From positions 20,162,501 to 20,226,500 of the forward strand of contig AP031351.1 in assembly GCA_037833965.1 (NCBI GenBank): a DNA stretch of 64,000 nt, in the 5' to 3' direction. Shown in pieces: positions 38,514-48,060 of this stretch (position 1 is its first letter; each line of letters starts with the position of its first letter). The notes under the pieces are model-generated. The model was not told where the DNA came from and made no database searches. It worked only from the letters and a program-made list of their open reading frames with translations. Position numbers and translations under genes: made by a program. This DNA comes from Marchantia polymorpha subsp. ruderalis (lineage: Eukaryota; Streptophyta; Marchantiopsida; Marchantiales; Marchantiaceae).

Positions 38514-38957
38514 TCAGTTGGAGCTTGAACCCGCTGAGGTCACTTTCTCTGTTTCAGCACTTAGCTTGCCGTCAAACCCTTCCACAAGTGATTCCAGAAG
38601 TGCCTTCACTCCGCTGCATTCGTGTCCCGCTGGTAGCCCAATCACTCCGCAATTGTCACAGAAGGTGGCGCTTTGGGATTCATGTGGCGATGATGGTCCC
38701 AAGTGAAGTTTCAAATCTCCCAAGTTCCTCTTGCTCCTCAATCTTCTATCTTTGTTCCGCAGGGAACAATTGACAACCTTATGGCCCTCCTCTCCACAAT
38801 AAAAACAAGTTTCACGTTTGACTCTTGGAGATTGACTCACTACTCTTTCTTCAAACTCCACCTTGAATTCTCTTGTATTGGAGTCTAAAGACACTATAAC
38901 ATCCAAGCCTTGAGGTACTTTGGATAACCTAACCTTCCAACCTTCTTGTTCACTCAT
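38514..38957 (-). CDS. Extra upstream ORF with two zinc-binding clusters (147 aa)
   Basis: Lies between the 5' LTR and gag-pol on the same strand, about 680 bp after the LTR and 214 bp before the gag-pol start. Residues 51-64 form a CX2CX4HX4C knuckle (CFYCGEEGHKVVNC), and residues 100-114 form a second Cys/His set (C100, C103, H112, C114). The N-terminal 45 residues (WKVRLSKVPQGLDV...) are polar with no known fold visible. The ORF is intact and the element is very young, so it may be expressed. Gag-Pol already has its own knuckle, so this is not simply the gag nucleocapsid. It could be a nucleic-acid chaperone, a regulatory protein or a captured gag fragment. No family is assigned. Confidence 0.7.
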   Translation of the reverse strand: MSEQEGWKVRLSKVPQGLDVIVSLDSNTREFKVEFEERVVSQSPRVKRETCFYCGEEGHKVVNCSLRNKDRRLRSKRNLGDLKLHLGPSSPHESQSATFCDNCGVIGLPAGHECSGVKALLESLVEGFDGKLSAETEKVTSAGSSSN

Positions 38958-39612
38958 TTTCCCATAAGGTAGAAACCACTCAAAAGACCTCTCCCAGAAA
39001 CGCTATCTACTTGACGAAAACTGTGAATAAAGAAATCAAAAACTTTTGCTTTGTTATCTTGCTTTTGTACCCCCTCAACTTCAAATCAACATAACTTCGT
39101 CTCTAGACGTGATCTCTCAGTGAAATTTTGACTCAAACGTAGCTTATCTTCCAATACACACTCGTACGAAGTTTCAAAGCCTAAATTGAAATACAGAAAA
39201 AGTAATCAACTCTGTACAAACTTTCCAGAGAGCAGACTTTTGATACCCGTGAAAACCCACTCAACTTCTAACTCTCATATCTTTCTGTTAACACATGATC
39301 TGGACCTGAAACAAAAACGTAAATTTTCTCTATCTTTCACTCTAAAATCAATAAAAACTTTGAAGAATACCTTCAAAAATACTTTTCGGTGTCTAAGATC
39401 ACTTTTCTCTCAAAAAGACATGTTTACGTGAACAAAACATACAAAATCACTTCTAGGCTATCATATGAGACTATGGGATAAACAAATGGAATTTCGCTCT
39501 CAAGCACACTCTCCGCTCTTTCATTCCCCAATGTTAACACCAAGTGATCCCTCATGGATACTTTCTCTCGAGCTAGAAATCGAATCCTAAACATTCCGCC
39601 TTCTAGATTGAG

Positions 39613-39630
39613 GTCCCGGCAACGGAACCA
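39613..39630 (-). promoter_or_regulatory. Primer-binding site of the gypsy element
   Basis: Four bases after the 5' LTR the minus strand reads TGGTTCCGTTGCCGGGAC. It starts with the TGG needed to pair with a tRNA CCA end and resembles the TGG-CCGTTGCCGGGGA sites of plant gypsy elements usually ascribed to tRNA-Asp. Confidence 0.65.
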
Positions 39631-39634
39631 AAAA

Positions 39635-40492
39635 TGCAACCTCCGGGCTGACTCTCACTCAGGTTTACCTCTGATGGCTTTGTGGTAGCGCATCATGGTT
39701 CTAGAAGACTAAGATTCATACTCTCACTCATGTCCCAAACACCTTCTCTTACAAACTCTCATGTATCACTCCAACTCACACACAACTCTCCTCACATCAC
39801 CCTCTTCACATAAATGCAAACACACGTCGATACTCCAAGATACTCAAAAACTTCACTCCTTCATTACTGAAACAAGTCCTCACACATGACTCTCCAAACT
39901 TGCTTGAGAGGTGCTACTCTACCTCTCTATTTATACTACTTGAGAAGTTACCATAGTAACATGTGGTAATTTCTCCTAACTTACTTTTACCTAGGTAAGT
40001 TTGACTAACCTTCTCTACGTGGCAACATGCCATTGGCCTACCTAAACCTTCTAGAAGCTTCCGGAATCCAAGGTTGAGGTGGCGACATGCCATTGGAAGC
40101 TTTTAAACTTCTACAAGCTTCCTAGCCACTAAGTCAACATTAGACTTAGTCTAGCCAATCATCTTTCATACATTTAGTCAAACCAATCAAATCCAAGCTT
40201 CTAGTCAAATATCTAATCCCTTGGAATCTAGAACTTTTGTATAAGACAAAATAGAAGTGCTCACTCCTTGTAAAAGACAAAATAGAAGTGCTCACTCCAT
40301 TCTTCTAGAACTCCGCTAATTACTCCGCCAACTATAGACATTGTAGCTAAACTTAGTCATGACTAGATAAACTTAGTTATAACTAACTAGTTTAGTCATA
40401 ACTAGCTAGTCTTAGCTATGCCTTGGCTAATCATCCTTATTCCCTTGACCACTTCTAAGACTTAGTACATATGTGCAACACCCGGTCTTACA
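39635..40492 (-). repeat. 5' LTR of the young gypsy element
   Basis: 858 bp, the same as the 3' LTR except G at 40,125. It provides the promoter for the gypsy transcript. Confidence 0.95.
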
Positions 40493-40683
40493 GTTCCCAG
40501 ATGAACCTCTAGCTCTCCCAAGAGCTCTCTTAGCCACAAGGCCTTCTTGGTGGCTGAGGCGTATTCCATGTACTCTGCCTCCGTGCTAGAGGTGGCTACA
40601 ATAGGCTGCAGCTTACTCTTCCAGCTAATAGCTACCCCAAAGGTCAAAAATAGCTGGCCAGTAGTTGAACTCCTTGTCTTCAC
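40462..40683 (-). pseudogene. Copia copy 2 RNase H, N-terminal part
   Basis: The part above 40,496 contains KTRSSTTGQLFLTFG, ISWKSKLQPIVATSSTEAEY and ALWLRELL, the diagnostic copia RNase H string. The lower part of the frame runs into the gypsy LTR, so the true copia sequence ends at the GTTC target site. Confidence 0.88.
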
Positions 40684-40815
40684 ATCCGCTTCATAGTCTG
40701 CATCACAATACCCGTCAAGGATCGGGCTGGACCCTCCAAAGTTGAGCCCTTCATCTGCAATCCCTGAGAGTTACTTGAGCACCTTCTTTGCAGCAGCCCA
40801 GTGCTCCACTGCTGG

Positions 40816-41253
40816 CTATGCCATGTACCTTGACAACACCCCCACCGTGAAGGAAAGATCCGGCCTAGTGCAGGTAGTGAGGTACAAAAGCCGCCTCACC
40901 AACTCACTATACGGATACTTCACAGTATCCAAATGCTCCTCATCACGTACACACCTTTCCCCAGCCCCCATGGGCTGCCTACATCTCCTAGTCTCGCTCA
41001 TGCCATAGTTCTCTAGAATATCCTTGATTTATTTCCTCTAGGTCAGCTTCAAAGTCCTTAACTCCCTTTCCCGGCTGATCTCCATCCCAAGGAGGTAATC
41101 ACATCCTTCCACTTCACTAATCTGGAAAAGCTTGCTTAGGTCAACCTGCACCAAGTCCATCAGCTCGGTGCTCCTTCCAGCCATTAGCAAATCATCCATC
41201 CACGCGATGAGGTACACCAGTGGGTCATCCTCCTCAGTCACTGCGGCTCCCAC
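40816..41253 (-). pseudogene. Copia copy 2 reverse transcriptase, C-terminal half
   Basis: Two minus-strand pieces. 41,038-41,253 has YLIAWMDDLLMAG and CDYLLGMEI. 40,816-41,001 has YSELVRRLLYLTTCTRPDLS and VGVLSRYM. These are the copia RT catalytic region and thumb. The catalytic box reads WMDD where YVDD is usual. A stop separates the pieces. The N-terminal RT half is missing because element C and a deletion lie directly upstream (41,260 to about 44,440). Confidence 0.85.
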
Positions 41254-41676
41254 GCGTTCTGTGGTGCCTAGTTTTTTTGTTTTTCTTTAAAAATCAAGAA
41301 AACTAAAAGATATTTGTCTAGAAAGTAGTTGTTCGAGTTAGAATAAGCACCTCATGAGGAGAAATGATAGATTTAGTTAGAATTCGTCTACGTCCGAAGA
41401 TCTTCGGATCTTTGGACGCAGCCTTTTCTAGACGTGCGAAGAGCTACGTCTTTGGCGAAGACATCGGAATCAATTTCAAATCACGCAACGGGCCGGACGA
41501 CGTTCTCACGCGTCGGGAGTTCTGTTGGGCGAGGGAGGAGGCAATGTTAGGGCTTTGAAGGTAAAGGCAGTGCGAGGAGTCTTCGCGCCGACATTGAGAT
41601 ATCGAGCAAGAACGAGCGAGAGAGAGAGGAAGCAAAAACGACCAAGCTCGCGAGTAGCGCAACGCAAATTGAAGAC

Positions 41677-44256
41677 ATGGCGCCCAAAAAGAGTGAGAAG
41701 GTGAGGAAATTGGCTCCCTTGATGGTGCCTTACGAAGAATTGCGACCCTTCAGAAGCGAGCTGAGTGAATTGCGGCTTGAATTCCTTTTGTGGAATTGGA
41801 ATTGTGTCTCGGCGAGTATCTGCAAGGAGGTAATGGACAAGAGCACGACCGAAGGCGAGGAGCTCCGCGGTAATCCCATGCTGTGGACCATCGAGCATTG
41901 GACGAAGGTAATGGGACCGTGTGCGGGCAGCGACTGAGATCTTCTATTTGAGAAGAATAGCGTAGGACTTACACGCGTTGAGGAATTCTCTTATGGGCCT
42001 CTCTTTGAGTATGGGAGACAGGGGGCTAACGGATGGAAGACTGTCGATTATAAAGATCCGAAGAGAAGGGCGATCGCTTTGGGAATTATGCACATCTTGC
42101 GGCCGGCGCGCACAACTTATGTGACGGCTTGGCAAGTAGGGTTCTTTGAACGCATCCTGAAGGAACAGCGAGTACATTGGGCAAGGATCTTTTACGATCT
42201 TGTCTAGGTGAATGCGGGCTCCCGGTGGACGGGACCTTTGACCAATCACATCACTCCCTTTCTGGTGAATTTCTATCGAGGAATGGGATTGCTTACGAGG
42301 GAGGAGGAGAAGCGATTTCCGAGGGAAAGGGAAATCTTGACAGCCGAGTCCGGTGAAGAGACCAAAGACGAGAACCGACCCTCCTCAATCCCAACACATA
42401 AGACAGCCCGATGACCAGTTCAGGTGGACGTGGTGCAGAAACGGGAGAAGTCAGAGAGACGATTGGCGAAAAGAAGAAAGGTAGTGAGTGATGACGAGGA
42501 AGAATTGGCCCACGAAGTAAGAAGGGTGGACATGGATTTAGATGGAGCTAGACAGCCGAGATCACGCGCAAGACCAAAGAAGAGGGCGAATCGGCGAATG
42601 GTGACAGCTGAAGTGTCGGACAGCAGCGTAGAGAAGACAGTGGCACCAATTGTGAACACATCCAAAGTCGCAGCTGGCGAGGTGACGCGGCCTGTGGAGA
42701 TAGGAGTACCTTCGGGGGTGTTAATCAAAGTTCCAGCAGACATACCGGCAGAACCTTTGAAGGAGGGAACGGAGTTGATAAGTCCGATTTTTCTGTCTTC
42801 GAAGCAGACACGGTCTGCGCGGGGTGAAGAAACATCACAACTGAAGATGAATGAGTACTTGGAGAAGAAGTCCACTTTGGGCGAGGAGATTTTGGAGCAG
42901 GTTGTTGCACGGATTGGAGGGACGGTGGTAGAGGCCGATGGCATTACACTACCGACATCTCCGGGGGAAGAGGTAAGACCCGAAGAAGAGAAGAAAGCTT
43001 TGGGCAAAGATGCGAAGGTGTTGGAAGTTACATTTCCTGATTTCTTGCAGGATAGTGTAGTTCCATTATTGAAGTACTTGGATGGGAAGAGAAAGAAATA
43101 TGTTGTATCGAAGGAGCCAGGATTCTGCGTACAGTTGATTAGGAACAGGATGAAGCTCAAGAGAGCAGTTGCAGTAAAGAGGGGGTGGGATTTTGCGACA
43201 GCATTGGCACGGGAGTGAGCTGCAACCTTGTCAACCGAGTGCGCGGCAGTGAAGGCGACATTGCAGGAGCGAAAAGCCCAGCTTCGGGAGAAGAAAACTG
43301 AGTGTGAAGTGCTGCAGCTGAATCTAGCAAAGGAATCCAGGCGATGTACAGAGTTTGAAGAAACCTGTGATGGACTTCGTAAGTCTAATGAGAATGCACA
43401 GTAAGTAATAGTGGATTTGATTGCGAGATTGGAGAAATCTAGAGAAGCTTACGATGAAGCAGTCAAACGATCGGAGCGGTTGATCACCACAACGGAGAAG
43501 CGAGAGAAGAATTACATCGAGGAACGTGCTAAGTTGGAGGCCCGAAGAGCCGAAGAAGTTCGTATCGTCTAAGAACTTCGGGGCAAAATCGCAGAGGCGA
43601 AGACGGCAAAAGAAGATTTTTGTAGCAAAATTTTGGAGATTGAGGCGAAGTGTGAGATGGAATTTTGACGTGCGGAGGGGCTATCAGCAAGTCTATCGGT
43701 TGGAAACTAGAAGCATGAAGAGGAGTTAGCGGATTGGGCCAAGAAATTGGCAGATTGCGAGTCGGCCAAGTCTTTGAAGGTCGAATGTAGATTTAAAGTT
43801 GAATCTGACTGCCGACGGTTACGGGAGCAGTTAGGAAAGGCAGAGATGAGATCGCAAGAGTCGCAGAGGAGGATGGAGAAGGCAGAGTAGGCCTACCGTA
43901 AACTGCGGGACGAGTCAACCGACGAGTTGAAATTGCGGTTAGAAAAGTGTGTGAACGGGTTCGCGATGTGGGGATTGCAAACGGTGAAGTGGCTGAAGTT
44001 AGATTCACTCGAGCGAAGGTTGATGAGCACGAAGACCAGCGGATCCGCAGGACACAAACAGATTGTAGAGTTAGTTGATACATTTTCAGAGGGATTGAAT
44101 GAGGCGCGCTAGAATGTAGAAGTAGAGATTGTAAACGTGTTGCGTAGACTAGGAGTAGAAAGTAGTTTAGACAACGCCGTAACCGTTACATCGGACGGCA
44201 TAGCCCCTAAGACCGATTCGCCTTAGGCGGTTGAGATTCCGGAGTTGCCATTGTGA
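41677..44256 (+). pseudogene. Decayed copy of the element-family ORF: one frame, 11 internal stops, no frameshift
   Basis: From ATG 41,677 to TGA 44,254-44,256 there are 859 codons, against 851 in D. The same reading frame holds throughout. It is broken only by in-frame stops at 41,935, 42,205, 42,412, 43,216, 43,402, 43,570, 43,666, 43,708, 43,888, 44,110 and 44,224. The N-terminal block matches D (LRLEFLLWNWN versus LKLDFLLWGWN; VHWARIF versus VHWARLL; FLVNFYRGMGLLT versus YLIVFYRAMGCLT). A mid-block also matches (VVPLLKYLDGKRKKY versus IVPLLRYLDRKTSKY), followed by a coiled coil and a C-terminal block ending LRRLG. The linker between blocks diverges. Function unknown. Confidence 0.85.
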
Positions 44257-44285
44257 ATAAAGAGGCCCAAGGCTCTTTCCTTAGG
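44254..44285 (+). promoter_or_regulatory. AATAAA box and hairpin of element C
   Basis: GAATAAAGAGG overlaps the ORF's last stop and is followed by CCAAGGCTCTTTCCTTAGG, an imperfect stem (AAGG/CCTT). It has the same placement as in A, B and D. Confidence 0.55.
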
Positions 44286-44495
44286 GGGCTTTTCTGTCAA
44301 TTGGCTTGTCTTGATTGTAAATCTGTATCCACTATGTCTGTGTGTTGGTGTGTGATCCAGGCATTGGGCACGGTGCGCTCCTGTTTGTCAAAGTTACCGC
44401 ATCAAGGGTTGTGAGTATTCGGCTTGAATGTCCAGAGTGGTCGAGGCTCCTTGGGATTTAATTAAGATCTTGGATTCCGAGGCTTGTTTGCTTGC

Positions 44496-44804
44496 CTATG
44501 ACACGTATGCCACATGCATGAACAATGGCACAGTAGCGAGCTCGCTATTGTTCCTTGGAGCCGCCGCCTCTAGTGCCACTGCTGCACTCTGTAGCCCTGC
44601 CGTCCTCCTTCCAAACCCTAGCCTGTTAGGTGCTTGCCTTGTCCTTGGAGGGTTGACTCTCCGTCCGGCCACTACTTCCTCTACAGCAACTTCCTCCTCA
44701 TCTGAAAGGTCGACGACGTCCACTGGTGTTGTTTGCACCTTCTCTTGGACTTCTTTCTCCCCCTCATCACTTGTGGGCTTAGAATCTGCCTCCAACAGTA
44801 GCAC
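44496..44804 (-). pseudogene. Copia copy 2 linker between integrase and RT
   Basis: A minus-strand open stretch rich in acidic and Pro/Arg residues (VVDLSDEEEVAVEEVV, RRVNPPRTRQAPNRLG), typical of the variable region between copia integrase and RT. It ends where sequence is lost beside element C. It contains two of the GCGAGCTCGC-type palindromes (44,532-44,549 and 44,795-44,816). Confidence 0.7.
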
Positions 44805-44822
44805 ACTCGCTACTGTCCTCCC

Positions 44823-45517
44823 CTACGATCTGGACCTAGGCCGTTCATCAAAGATGACATCCCTCGAAATGACAATGGTCTCATCCGACTCCCTCATGAT
44901 CCGGTAGGCCTTGTTGCCTAGTTGGTACTCTAAGAACAGCCCTTTGAAGCTCACCGGCTGCAGCTTGCTCCTCTTCTCCACGGGCACATGAGCATAGCAA
45001 GTTGAGCCAAAGACTCGGAGGTTAGAGACATCAGGCTTTTCCCCCGTGAACACCTCAAGGGGTGTTATTCCATGGACAATGGAGAGAGTGTTGTTCCTGA
45101 CCATACTAGCTGTTACCCATGCCTCTGCTCACGGATTGGCCTTCAACCCTTGGTCGGCAAGTATGAAAGAAACACTTTTGTTCATGGTCCTATTAAGCTT
45201 TTCTACCTTGCCGTTTTGTTGAGGCGAGTAGGAGGCCGTCCTCTCATGTAGAATCCACTTCTGCTTGAAGTATCCCTTCAGGTCCTTCCCAATGTACTTC
45301 CCCCCCCCCCCCCCTCCCCTTGTCAGATTGTACCTATCTGACAAGCTTGCCGGTTTGCCTCTTTAGGCCCGTGATCACCATCTTGACCATCTTTACGACT
45401 TCACTCTTCCTCTTGATCGGGACCATCTTGTTGACCGCACTCTAGTCATTGAGAAAGGTCGCCACATACCGGTAGCCTCCTGCCGAAGAAACCGTCATGA
45501 GCCTCACCACATCCATA
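44823..45517 (-). pseudogene. Copia copy 2 integrase core and C-terminus
   Basis: From high to low coordinate: the first catalytic Asp region (LLHMDVV, in the frame that ends near 45,442), then two in-frame TAG stops, then a VQSDKG segment holding the second Asp. A 15-base C run at 45,300-45,314 scrambles the frame here. The YSPQQNGKVEKLNRTM box follows with the catalytic Glu (45,129-45,344). A C-terminal GITPLEVFTGEKPDVSNLRVFG and RDVIFDE (44,823-45,104) closes it. Stops and the homopolymer make it non-functional. Confidence 0.85.
45300..45314 (+). repeat. 15-base poly-C run
   Basis: An uninterrupted C run inside the integrase core of copia copy 2. It replaces the glycine codons of the SDxGGE-type motif and is a likely site of slippage or assembly error. 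Confidence 0.9.
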
Positions 45518-46389
45518 TGCAATAGCTCCAAGATCTCAGAGTTGGCACTTTGAGACTCCACAAAAGGTTGGTGCACCTGCTTGCCGAGGACGCATGGCTC
45601 ACAGAGCTCCTTCTTCAGCTGTTGGAAGGCCTCGGCCTTGACCTTCATACCCTTCACTAGATCCTTCTTCTGAGACTCCACAAAAGGTTGGTGCAATTGC
45701 TTGCCGAGGACGCATGGCTCACAGAGCTCCTTCTTCAGCTGTTGGAAGGCCTCGGCCTTGACTTTCATACCCTTCACTAAATCCTTCTTCTGAGACTCCA
45801 CAAAAGGTTGATGCAATTGCTTGCCGAGGACGCATGGCTCACAGAGCTCCTCCTTCAGCTGCTGGAAGGCTTCGGCCTTGACCTTCAGACCCTTCACTAG
45901 ATCCTTCTTCTGAGACTCCACAAAAGGTTGATGCAACTGCTTGCCGAGGACGCATGGCTCACAGAGCTCCTCCTTCAGCTGCTCGAAGGCTCCGGCCTTG
46001 ACCTTCTGACCCTTCACTAGATCCTTCTTCACCATGTTGGACAATGCATTGGGAGACGGATGTCCTAACCTCATGTGCCAAAGATCTGCTGACACCACCA
46101 CCTTGGCAGAGTGCTCAACTCCAACGGCTATATTAGCGAGCTCGCTAATGTGCCCCTTGGCAAGTCGAACAACACAGATCTCATCCTTGATGTCTGCTTG
46201 TACAATGACAGACCCGTCCTTGTTGCGTATGCAACCTTGGGTGCCTAAGAACTCATTCTTGCACCCTTTCTCCGCTGCTTTGCTCACAAAGAGTAGACTG
46301 GTGCTCATCCCTAAGATGAGGTACAACTCCTTGAGCAGCACCATCCTGACCATGTCATCAATCACACAAGGGAGCTTCACAGATCCCAT
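45442..46389 (-). pseudogene. Copia copy 2 protease end and pre-integrase zinc-finger region, 315 codons open
   Basis: An open minus-strand frame. It contains protease-to-integrase sequence, then the HMRLGHPSPNALSNMV histidine pair of the integrase zinc finger. The CxxC half (LCEPCVLGKQLHQPF) follows four times over in frame as 40-residue tandem copies (45,551-46,030). The frame ends with the start of the integrase core (LLHMDVV, YVATFLND). A normal copia has one CxxC copy. The frame is open only within this segment. Confidence 0.85.
45551..46030 (-). repeat. Four 120-bp tandem repeats encoding the CxxC half of the integrase zinc finger
   Basis: Units begin at 45,551, 45,671, 45,791 and 45,911 with TGAGACTCCACAAAAGGTTG. 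They are 95% or so identical by eye. Each encodes KKDLVKG..VKAEAFQQLKE plus ELCEPCVLGKQLHQPFVESQ. The unit is a multiple of three, so the frame is kept. The outermost unit on the histidine side (45,911-46,030) differs most (GAFEQ). Confidence 0.95.
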
Positions 46390-46846
46390 TGCAACGGCAT
46401 CAAGCGTGTCATCATTGCCAAATGTTTAGCCTTGGGAAGATCTTTCAAAGACAAGAAGAGAATCTCAATCCCTATCATGCGATGTGAGCACCCCGAGTCC
46501 AGGATCCACTCAGTAGCGAGCTTGCTACTGATGGCCGTCCCACGACCCTTAGAGGCGGTGAGCATCATTCCTGCGTAGCTTGTTGATCCGTTGCCTCCTT
46601 GCTTTTTCCACTTCCTCCCATATCCAGGCTTCCGTTTAGTAGCAGGCTCTCTATTGTCCTTCCCATGACTCCTGGCAAGGTGCCTTGGTTGTGAGTACCT
46701 CCCACAAACACCTGCTATGTGCTCTCATGGCACTTTCCGCACTCTACGTCCTTGAGCTTGCAATCCGCCTTGAAGTGATTGGGCGAGCCACAAGCATAGC
46801 ACTCTATTGGAACACCAAGGCCAGCCATTGGCGAGCTCGCTAATGG
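46132..46846. repeat. Cluster of dispersed GCGAGCTCGC palindromes in copia coding DNA
   Basis: Copies: 46,132-46,149 (ATTAGCGAGCTCGCTAAT, perfect 18-bp palindrome), 46,511-46,530 (CAGTAGCGAGCTTGCTACTG), 46,638-46,655 (degenerate) and 46,825-46,846 (22-bp, two mismatches). Further copies outside the cluster are at 44,532-44,549 and 44,795-44,816. In the minus frame several of the copies read SELAN, SELAT or SKLAT. One is read in a different frame (LASSPM). The outer arms differ between copies but stay complementary. Confidence 0.8.
46377..46568 (-). pseudogene. Copia copy 2 aspartic protease region
   Basis: Contains SKLATEWILDSGCSHRM. The DSG box is the copia protease active site, and WILDSGCSHHM is its usual context. 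A palindrome copy lies immediately before it. The downstream part is frameshifted relative to 45,442-46,389. Confidence 0.8.
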
Positions 46847-47530
46847 CCTCCTTGTACCTGTTCCTCGCCTCTCAATGCTCCCCTTGGAGTACAGTGCCAC
46901 CGAAGTGTCCACTTCTTGCCACTGCTTCCTACTAGATTGCCCTAGCTCATGCACACCGATTGCTTATGTTGCATCAACACTAGAAGCAGCAAGTCCACTG
47001 TTGGATATTGCCCCGCGGGCATGAGGTTCATGGTGGTTATCATCTGTACATACTACTTCCTCAAACCCATCAACACATGGATTATCAAGTCCGCCTCGGA
47101 CAAGGGGTGTTTGTCCTCCTTGACGTCTTGCTGCAAGAGCTTTGCCCTCCCCACATAGACCGAGAGAGTCTTTTTAGGCTGTGTTTCAAACCTCTTTAAC
47201 TCCATAACCCTAACCTGGTTCTTGGCCCTAAAGAGGTCGGTTAAGTAAACCAACACTTTTTTTCCCCAGCAAGATTGTGGCAAGCTACCTTGTACTATGG
47301 GCCAAGATACAAAATCAAAAGTGACTTTGCTTTCCAGTTCTTTGTTGCGTGTTGACGGTTTGCTTAACCTTCTCAGCGTACTCCACGCCCTTGATATTCA
47401 ACGCCTCCACTCCTTCCCAGCAGAACTTTGAGATGAAAAATGCCTTCATGTCAATCCTCCACGTTTGGAAGTTATTCTTGTTCAAAAGCTCCAGCTGAAC
47501 TTAGTCCGTGGCATTGCAGATCACGCATCT
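46715..47530 (-). pseudogene. Copia copy 2 Gag with zinc knuckle
   Basis: From the high end: a broken LLNKNNFQTWRIDMKAF segment (about 47,500-47,440), the usual copia Gag start. An open piece follows at 47,053-47,283 (VYLTDLFRAKNQVRVMELKR, FETQPKKTLSVYVGRAKLLQ). A knuckle CYACGSPNHFKADC then lies at 46,715-46,954. Frameshifts break it. Element D is inserted directly upstream at 47,558. Confidence 0.8.
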
Positions 47531-47962
47531 TATGGGGTCTAGCTGCATCCTAGCCTATTGTGGTAACACACTTTTTGTTTTTTTTGCAGAATTTAAACAA
47601 TTTTAGAAAACTAGTACCAAAGCAGTGTTTGTAGCTAGAGAAGGGTACGCTAAATAGAGTGGATTGATGAGATCGTCACGGGGACACAAAGAATCACGTA
47701 GTCGGATGTACCAACGCCAACGTCTTCGGCGCCTTCGGCAAAAGCTCCTTTTCTGAGATGTCTCTACTCACGCGCCTCTAGCGTATAAGGAAGCTACGCT
47801 TCCGGCGCAGACACCTCAGGAGGAGGTTTTTCTAAAGACGTCCGGAGAAGGGCCCGGACCTCTAAAGGCATCCGACCATGAGTGCGCCTTCGGCGAAGCG
47901 CCGCTGGCGCGGAAAGGGAAAACCTTCATAACAATCGGGATACCCGGTAGATCCAGTTGGTT

Positions 47963-48060
47963 GAAGTTGCATTAGAAAGAGCTCGGGACGCTCGTTCTAA
48001 CGAGTCCAAGAGCGTCGGAGATGGATCAGGAATGGAGAAGTTATGAGCGTCGGAAAACTC
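47963..48060 (+). promoter_or_regulatory. Conserved 5' block of the element family
   Basis: AGAGCTCGGGACGCTCGTTC, then TAACGAGTCCAAGAG and AAGTTATGAGCGTCGGAA. It aligns with B at 29,060-29,150 and with A on the opposite strand at about 21,920-22,010. It is kept in copies that lost the ORF, so it probably serves movement or transcription rather than coding. Confidence 0.6.

Larger units (their letters stand above)
32646..40492 (-). mobile_element. Very young, structurally complete Ty3/gypsy retrotransposon
   Basis: Two 858-bp LTRs (32,646-33,503 and 39,635-40,492) differ at one position by eye (A at 33,136, G at 40,125). Ends are TG...CA. A 4-bp target duplication GTTC lies at 32,642-32,645 and 40,493-40,496. 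PBS, polypurine tract, an intact 1,590-codon gag-pol and an extra upstream zinc-finger ORF are present. It disrupts the RNase H of copia copy 2. By structure it looks capable of autonomous movement. Lack of a chromodomain and the DGGS-type protease site suggest the non-chromovirus plant (OTA) branch. Confidence 0.95.
41260..44440 (+). mobile_element. Element C: ORF-bearing member of the TGTGGT family, 3' truncated
   Basis: Starts TGTGGTGCCTAGTTTTTTTG at 41,260, matching the starts of A, B and D. It carries a decayed full-length version of the D ORF (41,677-44,256), the AATAAA box and hairpin (44,254-44,285) and a 3' stretch that aligns with B (GTTACCGCATC) to about 44,430. The TTACA end and the second copy of the expected target CGTTC are absent, and the first half of the copia RT is gone, so a deletion removed the right junction. 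Confidence 0.8.

Noticed and set aside
45551..46030. Regular 120-bp repeats resembling a CRISPR-like or satellite array
   Set aside because: The units are contiguous with no unique spacers and translate in one frame as part of a copia integrase.
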